Shown piece by piece: positions 12,001 through 22,974 of a DNA stretch of 52,925 bases; positions within the stretch are counted from its first letter, which is position 1, and every line of letters begins with the position of its first letter. The stretch lies in contig ML986829.1 of NCBI GenBank assembly GCA_010094045.1, forward strand, positions 6,537-59,461. Reading direction: 5' to 3'. The DNA comes from Lojkania enalia (Eukaryota > Ascomycota > Dothideomycetes > Pleosporales). The position numbers were made by a program, and so were the translations under genes. The notes beneath the pieces were generated by a model. It did not search any database. It saw only the letters and a list, made by a program, of their open reading frames with translations, and was not told the origin of the DNA.

Positions 12001-13727
12001 GCTCCGTCTAGGCCAGCCTCCCACCCGGCAGCATCCTTAATCTCTAGCCAGAAGTAGCTCTCAACAAGAATGAGACATTGGCCGGCTGTCGGACTACTGC
12101 ACTGGGCGCCCAATCAGCAATCACGCTGATGAACTGACCGCATCGCCCCAATAGATAAGTGATAGTGTACGGCGCAGTAGGTAGCGTGCTGCCATTCTAC
12201 ATACACTCTAGATAGAGGGATTGTGACTTTGCCCCATCATCAGTCATGCATGGTCATTGAATCCTCCAGTAAGTTTGGCAAGAGGATTGGACGTGGGTAG
12301 GCGCGGTAGTGGCTGCAAACAGCATACTCGCTATCCAACACCCATTGTCATTAATGAATGTTTAAACTCTTGATTTTACAGGCTACACTAGGCATCTATA
12401 TATCCAAGCCCGCAAATCCGCCTCCCACCACCCTATCACGCAACAACCCGCACTCTCCCCTCCAAAGCATCGCATCACCGTCACAAGTTCTAACCGAAAT
12501 CCTCCCGCCGTCCACACCTTCAATCTTATTTATCACAAAAAGCCGACAGCTAAGCCACAGCCCCGCCCTATTCGCCAACCAATTATAGCCCCGACATCCT
12601 TCTCGCGCGTATGCAAACTTAAAGTACTATAGTATAGCCCGACGAATGTCGTGCATAAGGAACATCAAGCTTTCCTTTGTACCCTGTCGAGCTGAAGAAT
12701 CCTCCGTGCGTCTCGAAATTCATCCTTCAAGGCTGCTGTTTCCCGGAACCTCTGTACCGTCGCTACACGTTTGCCACAACGTGGTATGAGTGACACCGCA
12801 CGCCTGACACGAGGCTTGCGATATCGAGAAGACTGTTGGGACGAGTACTACCGGTACCGCACTTCACATCCCCTAAATAACTGCCACCTCTGAGAAGATC
12901 CCCAGGCGAAATCAGCTTTCATCTCCCTCCAAGAAACCGAAAATTCAACGCGTATCCCTCGTTTTACACGACCTGCCTCTATCTGCACCACATCCCATCC
13001 TAAGAATTCACTATTTCTACAACCCCCCCCCCCTGGCCAATCCCTAACAGGAATGTATTCACTTGACATGCCGTGTTTTAGTTCTACTGTTTTTATCTAC
13101 GTAGATGGGAATAGAACATCCCATCCAAGTAATCCTGCATACGCACATCCCTACGTCTGTTCCCTCCTTTTTGTTCAGTACACCTGTTTGTCAAAAACTC
13201 TCCTTGTATAGACATAGCCGAATCGTATTCCTCAACTGTAAGCCGACTAGATAAAGTAGCGCTAAATATGGATATGTAAACAGCTAGTATTCCAAGAAGA
13301 GCCGAAATATAAACGCCGGGAAGATATAAATTCTGATTGAGAAAGGACGAGGGCTGCGACTGTGTATTTAGGCTCGGATACAATGCCAGTAAGATGTGTC
13401 TGGTTAGTGGATATGTATGATAGAATCAGGCTTGGTAGGAATGGGATGGGATGTTGCGTAGATCAGGGACTGGAAGTGGTGCGATGTATGGAAGGGAATG
13501 ATATGCCTCAGGTCGCTAGCGTGACATTTTATACCAAGTGTACGATTCTATTCCATTCCGAACACATAGTCAACGAGAATGATCGCATTTGCCTCATCCC
13601 CACCCCACTGCGCGACACTAAGGGGAAATGCACAACAATAAACTCCGCTAAACCAATCATATACAAATACGCCCAATATCTAGTATTCAAAACATGTACA
13701 TATACACATACCGTACAAACCATCTAA
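9090..13727. other. Gene-poor 4.6-kb intergenic region
   Basis: GC content is normal, unlike the RIP blocks, but I see no gene I can support. Short frames on both strands (for example near 9576-9977, 10385-10687, 11589-12011) are low-complexity, overlap each other antisense, and lack recognisable domains. The first 1-2 kb next to 9089 could be a long promoter or 5' leader of the coiled-coil gene. The last few hundred bases probably hold the 3' untranslated region of the Mrp51 gene. A poly-C run sits at 13022-13032. Confidence 0.5.
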
Positions 13728-15338
13728 TCACACACCCCTACCTCCTATCATTCCATCCTTCCGCATCACCTCCTCCCTCGCCGATTCCTCCTTCCTCTGC
13801 AACTCCCGCTCCAGCATGACTTGAAACTTCCGTTCCCTATCCCCAACACTCTTATCCAGCTCCTTAACCCCACTTTTCCCAATGTTCAAATCCAATGGCT
13901 CGGCCTCCGCAGCTTGTGGTACGGGCGGCTTGTCGTCGAGGTAGCCCCTGGCCACACTGACGGACTCGCCGGCGCGCCGGAATACCTTAACATGCACTTT
14001 GCCATCCGGCGCAATGCTCGCATTCATCGGCTCGACCATGATCTTGAGCCCGCCCTCGGTCCGAACGTCTATGAATTCTACGTTACTAGTGTTGTTGCGG
14101 GTAGGGCCCGTGCTACGAATCTCGTCTTCCGTCACAAAACCGCCGACGCCTAGATATGCTACCGCCGATTGATTTCCTGCTAAGACCCTAGGTTGGATGA
14201 CGCGGGCTTCAATGGGTGTGGACTCTTTCTGCGGGCCTAGGATCGGATGGTTGGTCATGTAGGCCTTGGTGCGGAGGTAGCCGAGTCCGGCCGAGGGATG
14301 GGTTGTCAGGGGCGTGGTGTCGTAGACAAAGGTTTTTGGCTCGCCAGTGATGTTGGGGCCATTGTTGAGGAGGGCGTTTTTCACTCTCATGGGGGGCAGG
14401 CGTAGGAAGGGGATGATTAGTTTCTGGACGAGGCGCGAGGTGAGAGGGTCGGCGGCGCATTCAGCGCGCAATTCGCGGATTTTGGATATTATGTCTGAGG
14501 AGGACATATTGGACCATTCAAGTTCTCGGGAAGATTGGTAGGCGTCGGCTTCAACGGCGTCGAGTGGCATGTCGGAGTCGTGTTTGGCGGCCACACGGCG
14601 CTGGTGGTAGATCACATCCTTTGCGTATGCGACCAGGTACTTGTGGAATTCGTCACGGCGACCGGACAGTTGTTTGTTTATATAAGCCATGAAATCCTCA
14701 GCGCTCATGCTAGGAAGCCAGGGGCCTTCATGTTTCCATCGAAGAGAGTGACGGGCGCGATTTAGCTCGGGCGGAATGGTGGGTACGTATTTGGTGTCTC
14801 CAGCTTTAGCATTGCGGGCATTCGTGACCATGCTCCTCTTAAGTGCTACAAGGAAATTTCCAGCCTGGTTCATAGCCTTTTCGCTCTCATACGCCGTGAT
14901 ATCCTCGATTGCTTCGAAGGAACTGGGTGGACGCACCGCCGATACGTCTCTTCCGGCCAGTCCGGTCCGCAGAATGGGCGCATTCATTTCGGCCCATTTT
15001 TCCCTTGTCCGCACGTGATCGGCGGCGGAATCGAAATCTGTAACCTGTTCGACAGCATCTAGCTGCTTTATTCGTAGGACGGGGTTGCTGGTTTGAAGGA
15101 TGTGTGACCTCGCAGGAAGTGGTCGCTTCAGACCCCAATCGCCGCGCGCAAGCGAGGATGGAGTAGTTACTATAGCCTGGTGTGTTGGGTACGGGAGAGT
15201 AGCGGAATCGGATACTCTCTGTTTTTTGTTGCTGGTGTCGCCGACACCGGGTCGAGGAAGCGGGTTCGGAATGGCGAAGAGGCGCGAATTGCGCAAAAAA
15301 TTTGCCGTTGGGGATAAACTCCGCCGTCGGAGGGACAT
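13728..15338 (-). CDS. mrp51: Mitochondrial small-subunit ribosomal protein Mrp51
   Basis: A 536-residue single-exon protein. I chose ATG at 15338 (MSLRRRSLSPTANFLRNSRL) because family members start with this basic, Ser/Arg-rich segment, which serves as a mitochondrial presequence; the frame is open further upstream but has no ATG. Recognisable family blocks are LRNSRLFAIPNPLPRP, SATLPYPTHQAI and LARGDWGLKRPLP near the N-terminus, and a central segment ending in LPPMRVKNALLNNG. Mrp51 is a fungal-specific component of the mitochondrial 37S subunit, in yeast linked to translation initiation on mitochondrial mRNAs. The C-terminal 60 residues are charged and likely helical. Family assignment is from memory of conserved motifs, not a search. 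Confidence 0.82.
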   Translation of the reverse strand: MSLRRRSLSPTANFLRNSRLFAIPNPLPRPGVGDTSNKKQRVSDSATLPYPTHQAIVTTPSSLARGDWGLKRPLPARSHILQTSNPVLRIKQLDAVEQVTDFDSAADHVRTREKWAEMNAPILRTGLAGRDVSAVRPPSSFEAIEDITAYESEKAMNQAGNFLVALKRSMVTNARNAKAGDTKYVPTIPPELNRARHSLRWKHEGPWLPSMSAEDFMAYINKQLSGRRDEFHKYLVAYAKDVIYHQRRVAAKHDSDMPLDAVEADAYQSSRELEWSNMSSSDIISKIRELRAECAADPLTSRLVQKLIIPFLRLPPMRVKNALLNNGPNITGEPKTFVYDTTPLTTHPSAGLGYLRTKAYMTNHPILGPQKESTPIEARVIQPRVLAGNQSAVAYLGVGGFVTEDEIRSTGPTRNNTSNVEFIDVRTEGGLKIMVEPMNASIAPDGKVHVKVFRRAGESVSVARGYLDDKPPVPQAAEAEPLDLNIGKSGVKELDKSVGDRERKFQVMLERELQRKEESAREEVMRKDGMIGGRGV

Positions 15339-15909
15339 TGTGATGCGACGGCCACTGGCGAGGCGACAATTGCGGCTGAAGCGTGTTGGCGATATGCTGA
15401 CTGGGATGCAAGAAACTTGAGGGTCTTCGGAGGGAACAGCCCGTCTCCGGCTTGGCGGATAACAGTCCGTGCGCGCTATCACATGAACGCCTGTCAACTG
15501 TCACTGCAAGCAACGATCCTTGGGAGATAGAAACGGAATATTTCAGCCAATGAAGTATAGTTGATGATATATTGTATCTAGACCCAACATAATTATTCCA
15601 CGTGGTGCTCCAAAGGTACGCCTTCATTGGACGCTCTATCCTAAGACAAGACACCTTCTACTAGGTTCGCCTCTAATGCGCCCTGATTGGTGTCCTCTCA
15701 CCCATACATAGGTATTACCCTTAGAGTAGATGGGATGAAAGCACTGTTCCTCAGCGCAAGACAGTGGTAATATGCGCAGACTAGCCGTGCTAAAATATTC
15801 CTCCTAGTAGGATGATGGGGCATTCAAAATGCGGGGTGTCCTGAGTGTGCTCGATGACTGCATCTTCGAAATTGAATGATAATGCCAATGGCTGATAAGA
15901 GTTACAATA
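15339..15909. other. Intergenic: Mrp51 promoter and Rtr1 3' end
   Basis: No gene seen. Both flanking genes run on the minus strand, so this holds the promoter and 5' leader of the mrp51 gene and the 3' end of the rtr1 gene. Confidence 0.5.
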
Positions 15910-16812
15910 TCAGCCTGGAATATGCTTGTCCCAATCCGTAGCGTTGTCTTCATCCTCGTCGTCCTGCCACTGTTCCCTATTTATCCTCGGCACATGGCCC
16001 TCGATAGCCATTTGCGACTGCGCTCCAGTCTGCTCTGAAAGGGATGGAGGAACCGGAGGCGACTGGCCTACGCGCTCTCTAATTTGAGCCGTAATCAAGT
16101 CCTTATTCGCTTTACTCAGCCGTCCTGGCTTCTCTCCGCGCTCCACGGCTAGGTCAGCCAATGCATCGTCTCTCGCCGCCCAGGCCGCTACAATGTCATC
16201 GTCTTTCCTGCTCTTCGATGAGCCGGCTGCGGTTTCCTTCTTGAGCCGTAGTGGAAGTGCCTTGTGGTGGTCTTCCGGGTTCTCAACCATAAGTTCAATT
16301 TTGTCCTCGTGTCCGCCCTGCCTCATCCATGCGGGAGTCTCGTTCAGCTGCACCTTCACATATAGAGCCCTCCGCGCGCAGTCATCTGAACACCACACCT
16401 CCAACAACTTTCGGTCCACAATCTCGACGCCCTTGTCCGTGTCCACGAACTGCTTCTTGGCCCTTGACGGGGCCTGCCGTTTCGGGTGCGGGCACAGCGC
16501 ATAGCCGCACTTCTCTGCAATGTTGCGCTCCTCGATGAGTGAGTCGTAGTCAGAGGGCTGGAAGGGGATCATGAAGTCGCGGAAGCGGAGCGCATCGGAT
16601 GCAGAGGGCCGGGTCGGGTCAGCGTTTTGGACGGTGGGGAACTCAAGCAGCGTGATGATAGAATGCAGGACTTGCTGCTCAATCTGTTTGCGCTGCTCAA
16701 TGAGGCTCGCATGGTGGAGGGCGACGTTGAGGTGGCGCTTGTTGACAGGCTTAGATGCGGGCGGGGCGTTTGTGGGAACGGTCGAGTTCTTGAGGATAGA
16801 CTTGGGCGGCAT
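15910..16812 (-). CDS. rtr1: RNA polymerase II CTD phosphatase Rtr1/RPAP2
   Basis: A 300-residue protein if ATG at 16812 (MPPKSILKNSTVP) is used. The frame is open upstream to about 16986 but without an ATG, so a short 5' exon cannot be excluded. The Rtr1-type zinc finger is visible: EKCGYALCPHP at residues 100-110 (Cys102, Cys107) and EVWCSDDCARRALYVKVQL at 138-156 (Cys141, Cys145), preceded by the usual helical region with FRDFMIP and YDSLIEERN. The KSILK start is common in fungal members. Rtr1 removes Ser5 (and Tyr1) phosphates from the RNA polymerase II C-terminal domain and assists polymerase nuclear import. The gene is divergent from bbc1. The C-terminal half is charged and low in complexity, as is usual. 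Confidence 0.88.
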   Translation of the reverse strand: MPPKSILKNSTVPTNAPPASKPVNKRHLNVALHHASLIEQRKQIEQQVLHSIITLLEFPTVQNADPTRPSASDALRFRDFMIPFQPSDYDSLIEERNIAEKCGYALCPHPKRQAPSRAKKQFVDTDKGVEIVDRKLLEVWCSDDCARRALYVKVQLNETPAWMRQGGHEDKIELMVENPEDHHKALPLRLKKETAAGSSKSRKDDDIVAAWAARDDALADLAVERGEKPGRLSKANKDLITAQIRERVGQSPPVPPSLSEQTGAQSQMAIEGHVPRINREQWQDDEDEDNATDWDKHIPG

Positions 16813-17324
16813 TCCGACAGCAGTGACAGCTGGTGCTGGCGACACTTCTGGTAGTGCGGACGGCGCAGACGACGGTTCCGTTTGAGGTGTTGGTCCTTGT
16901 CCTTGTTTGGAGGAGGAAGAGGAAGAGGAAGCTTCAGCGGCGGGCTGGGCTTGGCGCGGGGCGTTTAGGCTGGGCCCACAGCCCACGCTAGCTGGCTCTG
17001 CGTGACGAAGCCTCCCGCACTCACATCTTCAAGCCGCCCTCACTACCGCATACACGCCCCGCTACTCCTGTATGGCACCCGTGAGAGAAAGGTGAGCCCT
17101 CTGTCTGCAATCCCCCCGGCAACCCCATCGCCGCGGCGCTGACATTGCCATCCCCGGCCAGCCCTACATAGTTCCCATTACCATCCGGTCCGCACAACAC
17201 ACACCAAACCAGCCCCTGGAATATTCACTAGGGCCCATTCGACGGCGACGTCAGCAACAGTACTAGCTGGAATCTCATCTCCTGCTGTAGAGACTCTCCT
17301 GTAGCCCCCTTCCCGCCCGACGCG
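16813..17324. promoter_or_regulatory. Divergent promoter region rtr1/bbc1
   Basis: Shared 5' region of two divergently transcribed housekeeping genes. It contains CT-rich pyrimidine stretches and several CCCC/GCCC blocks, but no TATA box near either start. No specific factor site can be claimed. Confidence 0.4.
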
Positions 17325-20300
17325 ATGCCGAACTTCAAGGTCAAGGCCGTGTACGAGTACGCGTCGCCCCACGAAGACGATCTGAGCTTCCCGGCAGGCC
17401 AGATCATAACCGTGACCGAGGAGGAAGACGCCGATTGGTATGTGGGGGAGTATATCGACGACAGCGGCAACAAGCATGATGGGCTATTCCCTAGGAATTT
17501 TGTCGAAAAGTTCGAGCCTGAGCCCCCTCCGCGGCCCAACAGGGCCTCTCGACACAAGCCATTGGAGCAGTCCGCAGCTCCTCCTGCACCCCCAACCCCC
17601 GAGATACCACTGGAGGAGCCCGCTCCAGTAGAGCAGGAAGAGCCGGACCCCCCCAAGCTGCAGCCTATGCTGGCTACCGTTCCACTGGCGGCCAAATCCC
17701 AGCTCTCGCCGACGTCTCCACCATCTGCTACTAGCACCAAGTCACAGGAAGCTCTACCAGAGCAGCCGCCTGCGCCTAAGCCCGCTGCCGCCGTTCCCGC
17801 TACCAAAAAGGCTCCCCCGCCCGTAGCAGCCAAGTCCAACGCCTTCCGTGACCGCATTGCTGCCTTCAATCAGCCTGCCGCTGCTCCAATCGCCCCTTTC
17901 AAGCCAGGTGGGGCAGCGACCAACACCTTCATCAAGAAACCGTTCGTTGCGCCTCCCCCGAGCCGCAATGCCTACGTACCGCCTCCTCGCGAGGCTCCGC
18001 AAGTCAAGACCTATCGCCGCGAGGAAGACCCAGAAATTGCCGAGCGGAGGGCGCAAGACCAGGAGAATGCAGAAAAGGTGGGGCTCATTGGCCAAGGGCC
18101 TGCTGCTTCGAATGAAGGAGGAGAGGATCAGCCAAAGCCGACGAGCCTGAAGGAACGCATCGCACTCTTGCAGAAGCAGCAGCAAGAACAGGCTCAGCGA
18201 GCAGCCGCTATGCACAAGGAGAAGTCCAAGAAACCGCCCACTAAGAGACACGAATCACATGACGGCGAAGGCGCGGCTTTGGAGCAGGTGATAAGTGGCG
18301 AGTCGATTCACCGGGGCTCCACGGACGGTACCCGTCCGCGACGACCTTCCCATGGACTAAAATCACCCGACGCCGCCCACGCCAACCGCGAACTCCTCAG
18401 TGATACCAATGATGCAGACCAATCGGGTGCAGGCGAGACGGAAGATGCCGAAGGTACATCCACCAGCGTTGAGGATGATGATGATCGGGCACATGGCCAT
18501 TCATTGCCTATCCGAGCTCCTCAAGCTCCGCCAAGAGAGCCCGATGTTGGAGACGAGCAGGATGCTGAGGAAGAGGAGGAAGAGGAGGAAGAATTGGATG
18601 AAGCAGCAAAGGAGGCAAGACGAAGGGAGGAATTGAGAGCACGCATGGCCAAGCTAGGTGGAGGCATGATTCCGGGCATGAACCTCCCGTTCGGGATGCC
18701 ACAATCAGCGCCAGCTCCCCCTAAGAAGAAGAAGCCTTCAGATAAGCAATCTACGGGCGACACCGAGGAATACTCCATGCCACAACAGCGTATCCCGATG
18801 TTTCCGATGGGAATGGGGCAACCGGTGAGGAGTCCGGAACCAGTAGAGAAAAAGCTCGAGGTGGAAAAGGACGACACAACTCCCCAACTTGTTACGGACT
18901 CACACCCAGCTTATGAAGTCTCCGATGTGGAGGATGCTGTCCCTCAGCCGCCGCAGCGAACACCTACGGCAGAGCGTCCGCCTCCTGTCCCTACAGAGAG
19001 TAAGTATCTCATCCCTCGTAGACCCATAGATGGCTTTATTCGCGAAACCCTGGATTGTTTTCAGCTGACATCATCCGATACTACGTCGAAGACGTATGTT
19101 GCCTTTGACGGCTTGTCGGAGTATGTCATGACTGTGAGCGTGTCCAGTAGGTTTCGATGCCAGATTACTTGTGCTCTACCGAAGTTCTACTATAATGATG
19201 CTTACGTGCCATAGGGCGTCCAGTCCCTCCTCCCATTCCAACCGCGGATCGCCCAGTTCCACCTCCCGTCCCATCAGCCGGTAAGTTGACGCACGATTCA
19301 TCTCCCACTCTCATTGACGCCAGTAGCTCGCCCCCCGCCACCTCCAGCTCGCTCTCCAAGTCCTGGATCCGAATCTGGGGATGAGTTGACGGAAGCCCCG
19401 GCTTCGGCTTCGGCTTCAGCTTCGGTTTCGGTTCCAGCTCTACCAAGGGCAACTTCACCCCATCATCCTCCAAAGCGAGTTCCTTACGATGAGTCGGACG
19501 AGACCCCAGAGGAGTCGCGCGTCACGGTGATTCCCATGTCACCATCCTCGTCGCGTCCGCCCCCTCCACCTCCTCCAGCTGGTGCTCCTCCATCGCGGCA
19601 ACCGACCATGGACGGTAAGCCTACTGGACTTGATCGTAGTGCAGGAGAGAGCGAGTATGAAGGTGATTATGACACAGACATTGCTCCCGGCGCAACTCAC
19701 AAGGATGCGCTCAAAGCACATGCGAGAGACTCCAGCCATGACGACAGCACAATCGCTGACGAGACGCCGCGCTCGCCAACTGGTCCACCTGGGGTACCGC
19801 CCCTGCCGCCATCAGCTCCTCGCGCTGTTCCGCCGCCTCCGCCGCCGCAACATCCTCCGAGCAGGGCGTCTATGGATGCTCCGAGAGCGGCACCTCCACC
19901 ACCTCCCATTCCTCCCGCAAAGAGAGAATTCGAGGACGATGGAGAAGAGTACGATCCTTATCGCTATACAGCGTCCCCTCCTCGCGCGGTCCCCCCAACA
20001 CCAAGGGCTGCACTCCCTCCACCGCAGGCACACCCACCACCTCCGCAGCCGCAGCCTCCGCCACCGCCTCAGAATCGACCACCTCCCCCTTCAATGCCTC
20101 CGATGCCGCCATCGATTCCGCCAACGTCACAGCAGCAGTACGAAGACTCTTCAGATGATGATCTCTACTCTGCGCCACCTCCTCGCAAGTCCCACGATCG
20201 GCCACCTCCACCGCCTCCGCAGGCTCCTCCTCATCAGCACCGTCCGCCACCGCCGCCCCAAGAACGGGCTGCCCCTCCACCACCTCCCGAGCCTTCGCAG

Positions 20301-21149
20301 CCCCCCCGTACTTCCACTGGACGCAAATCACTCGATGTGAACCGAGCTATGCACCAGCCTCGCACTTCAATGGACCAGCCCCGCTCATCTGCGAGTCAAG
20401 AGTTTATTGCGGATGACATTGACCTCGGTGCTTCATCTCATTGGTGGACTCAGCCAAACATGCCGCCACCGTCTCTCTCGAATCGCAAAGACATCCTGAT
20501 CGAGATGGACGAGTCACGCGAGGGCTCCATAGTCGAAAAAGCCGTGTACGTACTATACATTGACTATTCTCAGACCGTCATCACCGCTCAGTTTGAGGCC
20601 CACAATGTCTCCGACGTTCAGCTAGAGCAGCGCCATGAGCCACCGCCCGGCCGCCTCCGTCAAGATCAGCTCGAGGCCGCACACGACACATTCGGCTCCC
20701 GCATCGCCAAAGATGTCGAAAGCAAACAAAACACAGTTGTCGGCGACGGCACACCGCATGGCCTCATCACCGAGCTTCTCCGCCCCTACTCCACCGCACT
20801 TCGGCCTGTCTCCACCCGCTCCTTCGGCGCCCTCGTCTACGCTAACCTAGGAAATGCTTCAACCCAGCAGTACGACGAGATTCGCCCTGGCGACATAATA
20901 TCTTTCCGTAATGCGAAGTTTCAGGGGAAGCATGGCGCGATGCATGCAAAGTATAGCACTGATGTAGGCAAACCGGATCATGTCGGCGTCGTGGCAGAGT
21001 GGGATGGCAGTAAGAAGAAAGTAAGGGTTTGGGAGCAAGGACGCGAAAGTAGGAAGGTCAAGGTTGAAGGATTCAGGGTTGGGGATCTCCGGAGTGGGGA
21101 AGTGAGGGTTTGGAGAGTCATGGGGAGGGGATGGGTGGGTTGGGGGTGA
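17325..21149 (+). CDS. bbc1: SH3 actin-patch protein Bbc1/Mti1 (three exons)
   Basis: Predicted exons 17325-18999, 19215-19280 and 19324-21149 (introns of 215 and 43 bp, GT-AG; acceptor 19326 is an in-frame alternative) give 1188 residues. Residues 1-66 form an SH3 domain: VYEYASPHEDDLSF, DADWYVGEY and GLFPRNFVE carry the ALYDY, WW-type and PxxFV signatures. The middle is disordered, with acidic, coiled-coil and long proline runs (PPPPPP stretches in exon 3), typical ligands of other SH3 proteins and profilin. From about residue 945 the conserved C-terminal domain is present (DIDLGASSHWW, YSQTVITAQF, LEQRHEPPP, RPGDIISFRNAKFQGKHG, KPDHVGVVAEWDG). In yeast Bbc1 binds type I myosins and restrains Las17/WASP-driven Arp2/3 activity at endocytic patches. 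The gene appears intact. Confidence 0.92.
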
Positions 21150-21862
21150 GTTCTTATTTCTCGCTCACCAAGAAAGTTTCGAGGGAGGGAGGAATACAAG
21201 TGATGGAGACGGTTTGTAGTGTGGATGAGAGTGAGAGTGAATTGAGAGGGGTGTAGATGGTTTCGGTCGTATGTAGAAAGTATCATTTTTGCGGTGAGTG
21301 TTGGGACCGTGGGGCCATTGGGCTTGCTGTGAAGAGGGATGATCTGGCTCTTTGGGCGTTTTAACTTTTTTTTTTTCTTTTTTTTCTTTTTTTTCTTTTT
21401 TTTTTTTGGTAGGGAATTAGCATTGCATCTTATCCTTTACCCTTTATTGTGCGTGATGTAAGGTTGTGGGAGCGGCTGGCTATCCTCTAGGACGAGTAAT
21501 GCTCTAATTGGCGGGTTTATGGGAAGTGCTGCTGCGAGCTAAAGGGGGGTATATGAACAACCACACTCCCCCCTACCCTGCTCTGTCTTTCTTCCTCTTC
21601 ACAATTCTCCGGTGTTAATCTCCGATCCCTGGAAATATAGAAAACCATAATCCACGCTCGGTCCAAGAAACAGAAGATGCGATAGATGGAGCGTCCAAAT
21701 AGGCTGTGATACAGGGGGGCTACTGGACTTTTGGGGAATTGCTAGAACATAGAAAACGGTCTGGTTATTGTTGGTCTAAAAATAGTGCCTAGAATAAAAT
21801 ATAGAGTAGTGTCTAAAATCTCAGCGATGAAAAGATACTAAAGTTAGGCATTGCTTTGTAGG
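21150..21862. other. Intergenic with poly-T/CT microsatellite
   Basis: No gene. A pyrimidine microsatellite of T runs broken by single C (21366-21407) lies about 215 bp after the bbc1 stop, in its 3' flank. The rest, to the solo LTR, shows nothing recognisable. Confidence 0.6.
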
Positions 21863-22025
21863 TGTTGGAGGGTGGATATCGAGGTGATAGACCTCACAAA
21901 CATCGGCGTTTGTAGACTAGTCCCGATTAGGACTAGCTCTATTTAGATAGTCCTTCTTGAGAGCGCGCTCCACCAAGCAAGCAACAATATATGCTTCCTC
22001 CCACTCTGTCTACCACAGCTCAACA
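21863..22025 (+). repeat. Solo LTR, family A, 163 bp
   Basis: Begins TGTTGGAGGGTGG and ends AGCTCAACA, with a perfect 5-bp target-site duplication GTAGG at 21858-21862 and 22026-22030. It is the reverse complement of the copies at 37237-37399 and 50476-50636. The polypurine tract beside the 50476 copy shows that this copy is in sense orientation on the + strand. No internal sequence remains. The short length and TGTTG...CAACA ends suggest Ty1/copia, which is inference. Confidence 0.93.
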
Positions 22026-22974
22026 GTAGGGCATATTCTTGTTCCAAGACGAATGGTTCATAATGATTTGGGATCGCTAAAATAAGGAAAATGGAAAGGT
22101 GACAACAGATCTAATAGAACTTTTTATGTCCGCGCTGATGGCATGTTTAGTGGGTGAACTGAGGTTTTGGTGTTCAAAACTACAATAACACAGACGCCAT
22201 AGCGCCTAGGCTTCGCACTGCAGGAAACGATTCCTTCCTGCACATCCATCCCATCTACAATAGCTAAATCTGTGAGTGTAGCAGCCCATATTCTATATAA
22301 AATTCGCATTAAAAGCTACCCTTGAGATTTTCGGTTGGCATCAAGATTAGTGCCGTGTATAAAATGTGTCGGCGTAAAAGAGCCTCGGTCCGAGAGACCT
22401 GCTTTCTATAGTTCCAATGTATATATGGTCATACCTTCCCGATAATTCTCGGTTGCTCTCACCAATACGTCTACCGGACGTCTCCTTCCATAACCGTCAC
22501 AAAATGCAAAGAATGGATAATGGGAGCTAGCGTTTCGGCATCGGTGTCCCGTCCGAAAGCCAAGAATGGAAGAATTATAAGACCTGGACTCAATGTCGTT
22601 GGTAGGAAGACAAAATTGGCCTTCTTTTGATCTTCTGCACATAACTGCCGATATCGATCCCGGGCTCGCTAAAATAGAACAATTTTATAGGGGACAGGGT
22701 ATGCGGTCCTATGCTTCCTTGATCATGTCGTGTCTAAAAGCGTATGTCAGCGCCACCTATTGTACTAAGGGCTCGATCCTTCGGTGGGTGGTATAAAACT
22801 ATATTCGGCTTTCATCAGCACGACGATTGTCATGATTTTTTTGTGACATCTAGCCATGCTAATGCTACCTAAACATCATGAAAATTCTTTGCAGCCCTAT
22901 GCCTCGTGGTCCTCTCCTTCGTGATGTCCTCGCCCACCGCAGAGTGTTAGTAGGCGCTCGAATGTGTGAACTCT
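22026..22974. other. Decayed sequence downstream of the HNH relic
   Basis: Short frames only, none with a recognisable domain. Probably old intergenic or mutated DNA. Confidence 0.4.

Noticed and set aside
13093..13383. 96-codon minus-strand frame with a hydrophobic segment (YISALLGILAVYIS)
   Set aside because: No ATG at its start, no clear acceptor site joining it to an upstream exon, and no recognised family; it may be chance or 3' flank of another transcript.
14887..15654. 255-codon minus-strand frame overlapping the Mrp51 N-terminus
   Set aside because: Alternative frame of the mrp51 gene; no domain, and the Mrp51 frame carries conserved motifs.
17228..17869. 213-codon minus-strand frame
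   Set aside because: Lies antisense to the SH3 and proline-rich part of bbc1; Gly/Ser-rich composition is the reverse reading of Pro/Ala-rich codons.
19582..20340. 252-codon + strand frame within bbc1 exon 3
   Set aside because: Out-of-frame reading of the proline-rich region (His/Leu/Arg-rich), a known artefact of CCN-repeat coding DNA.
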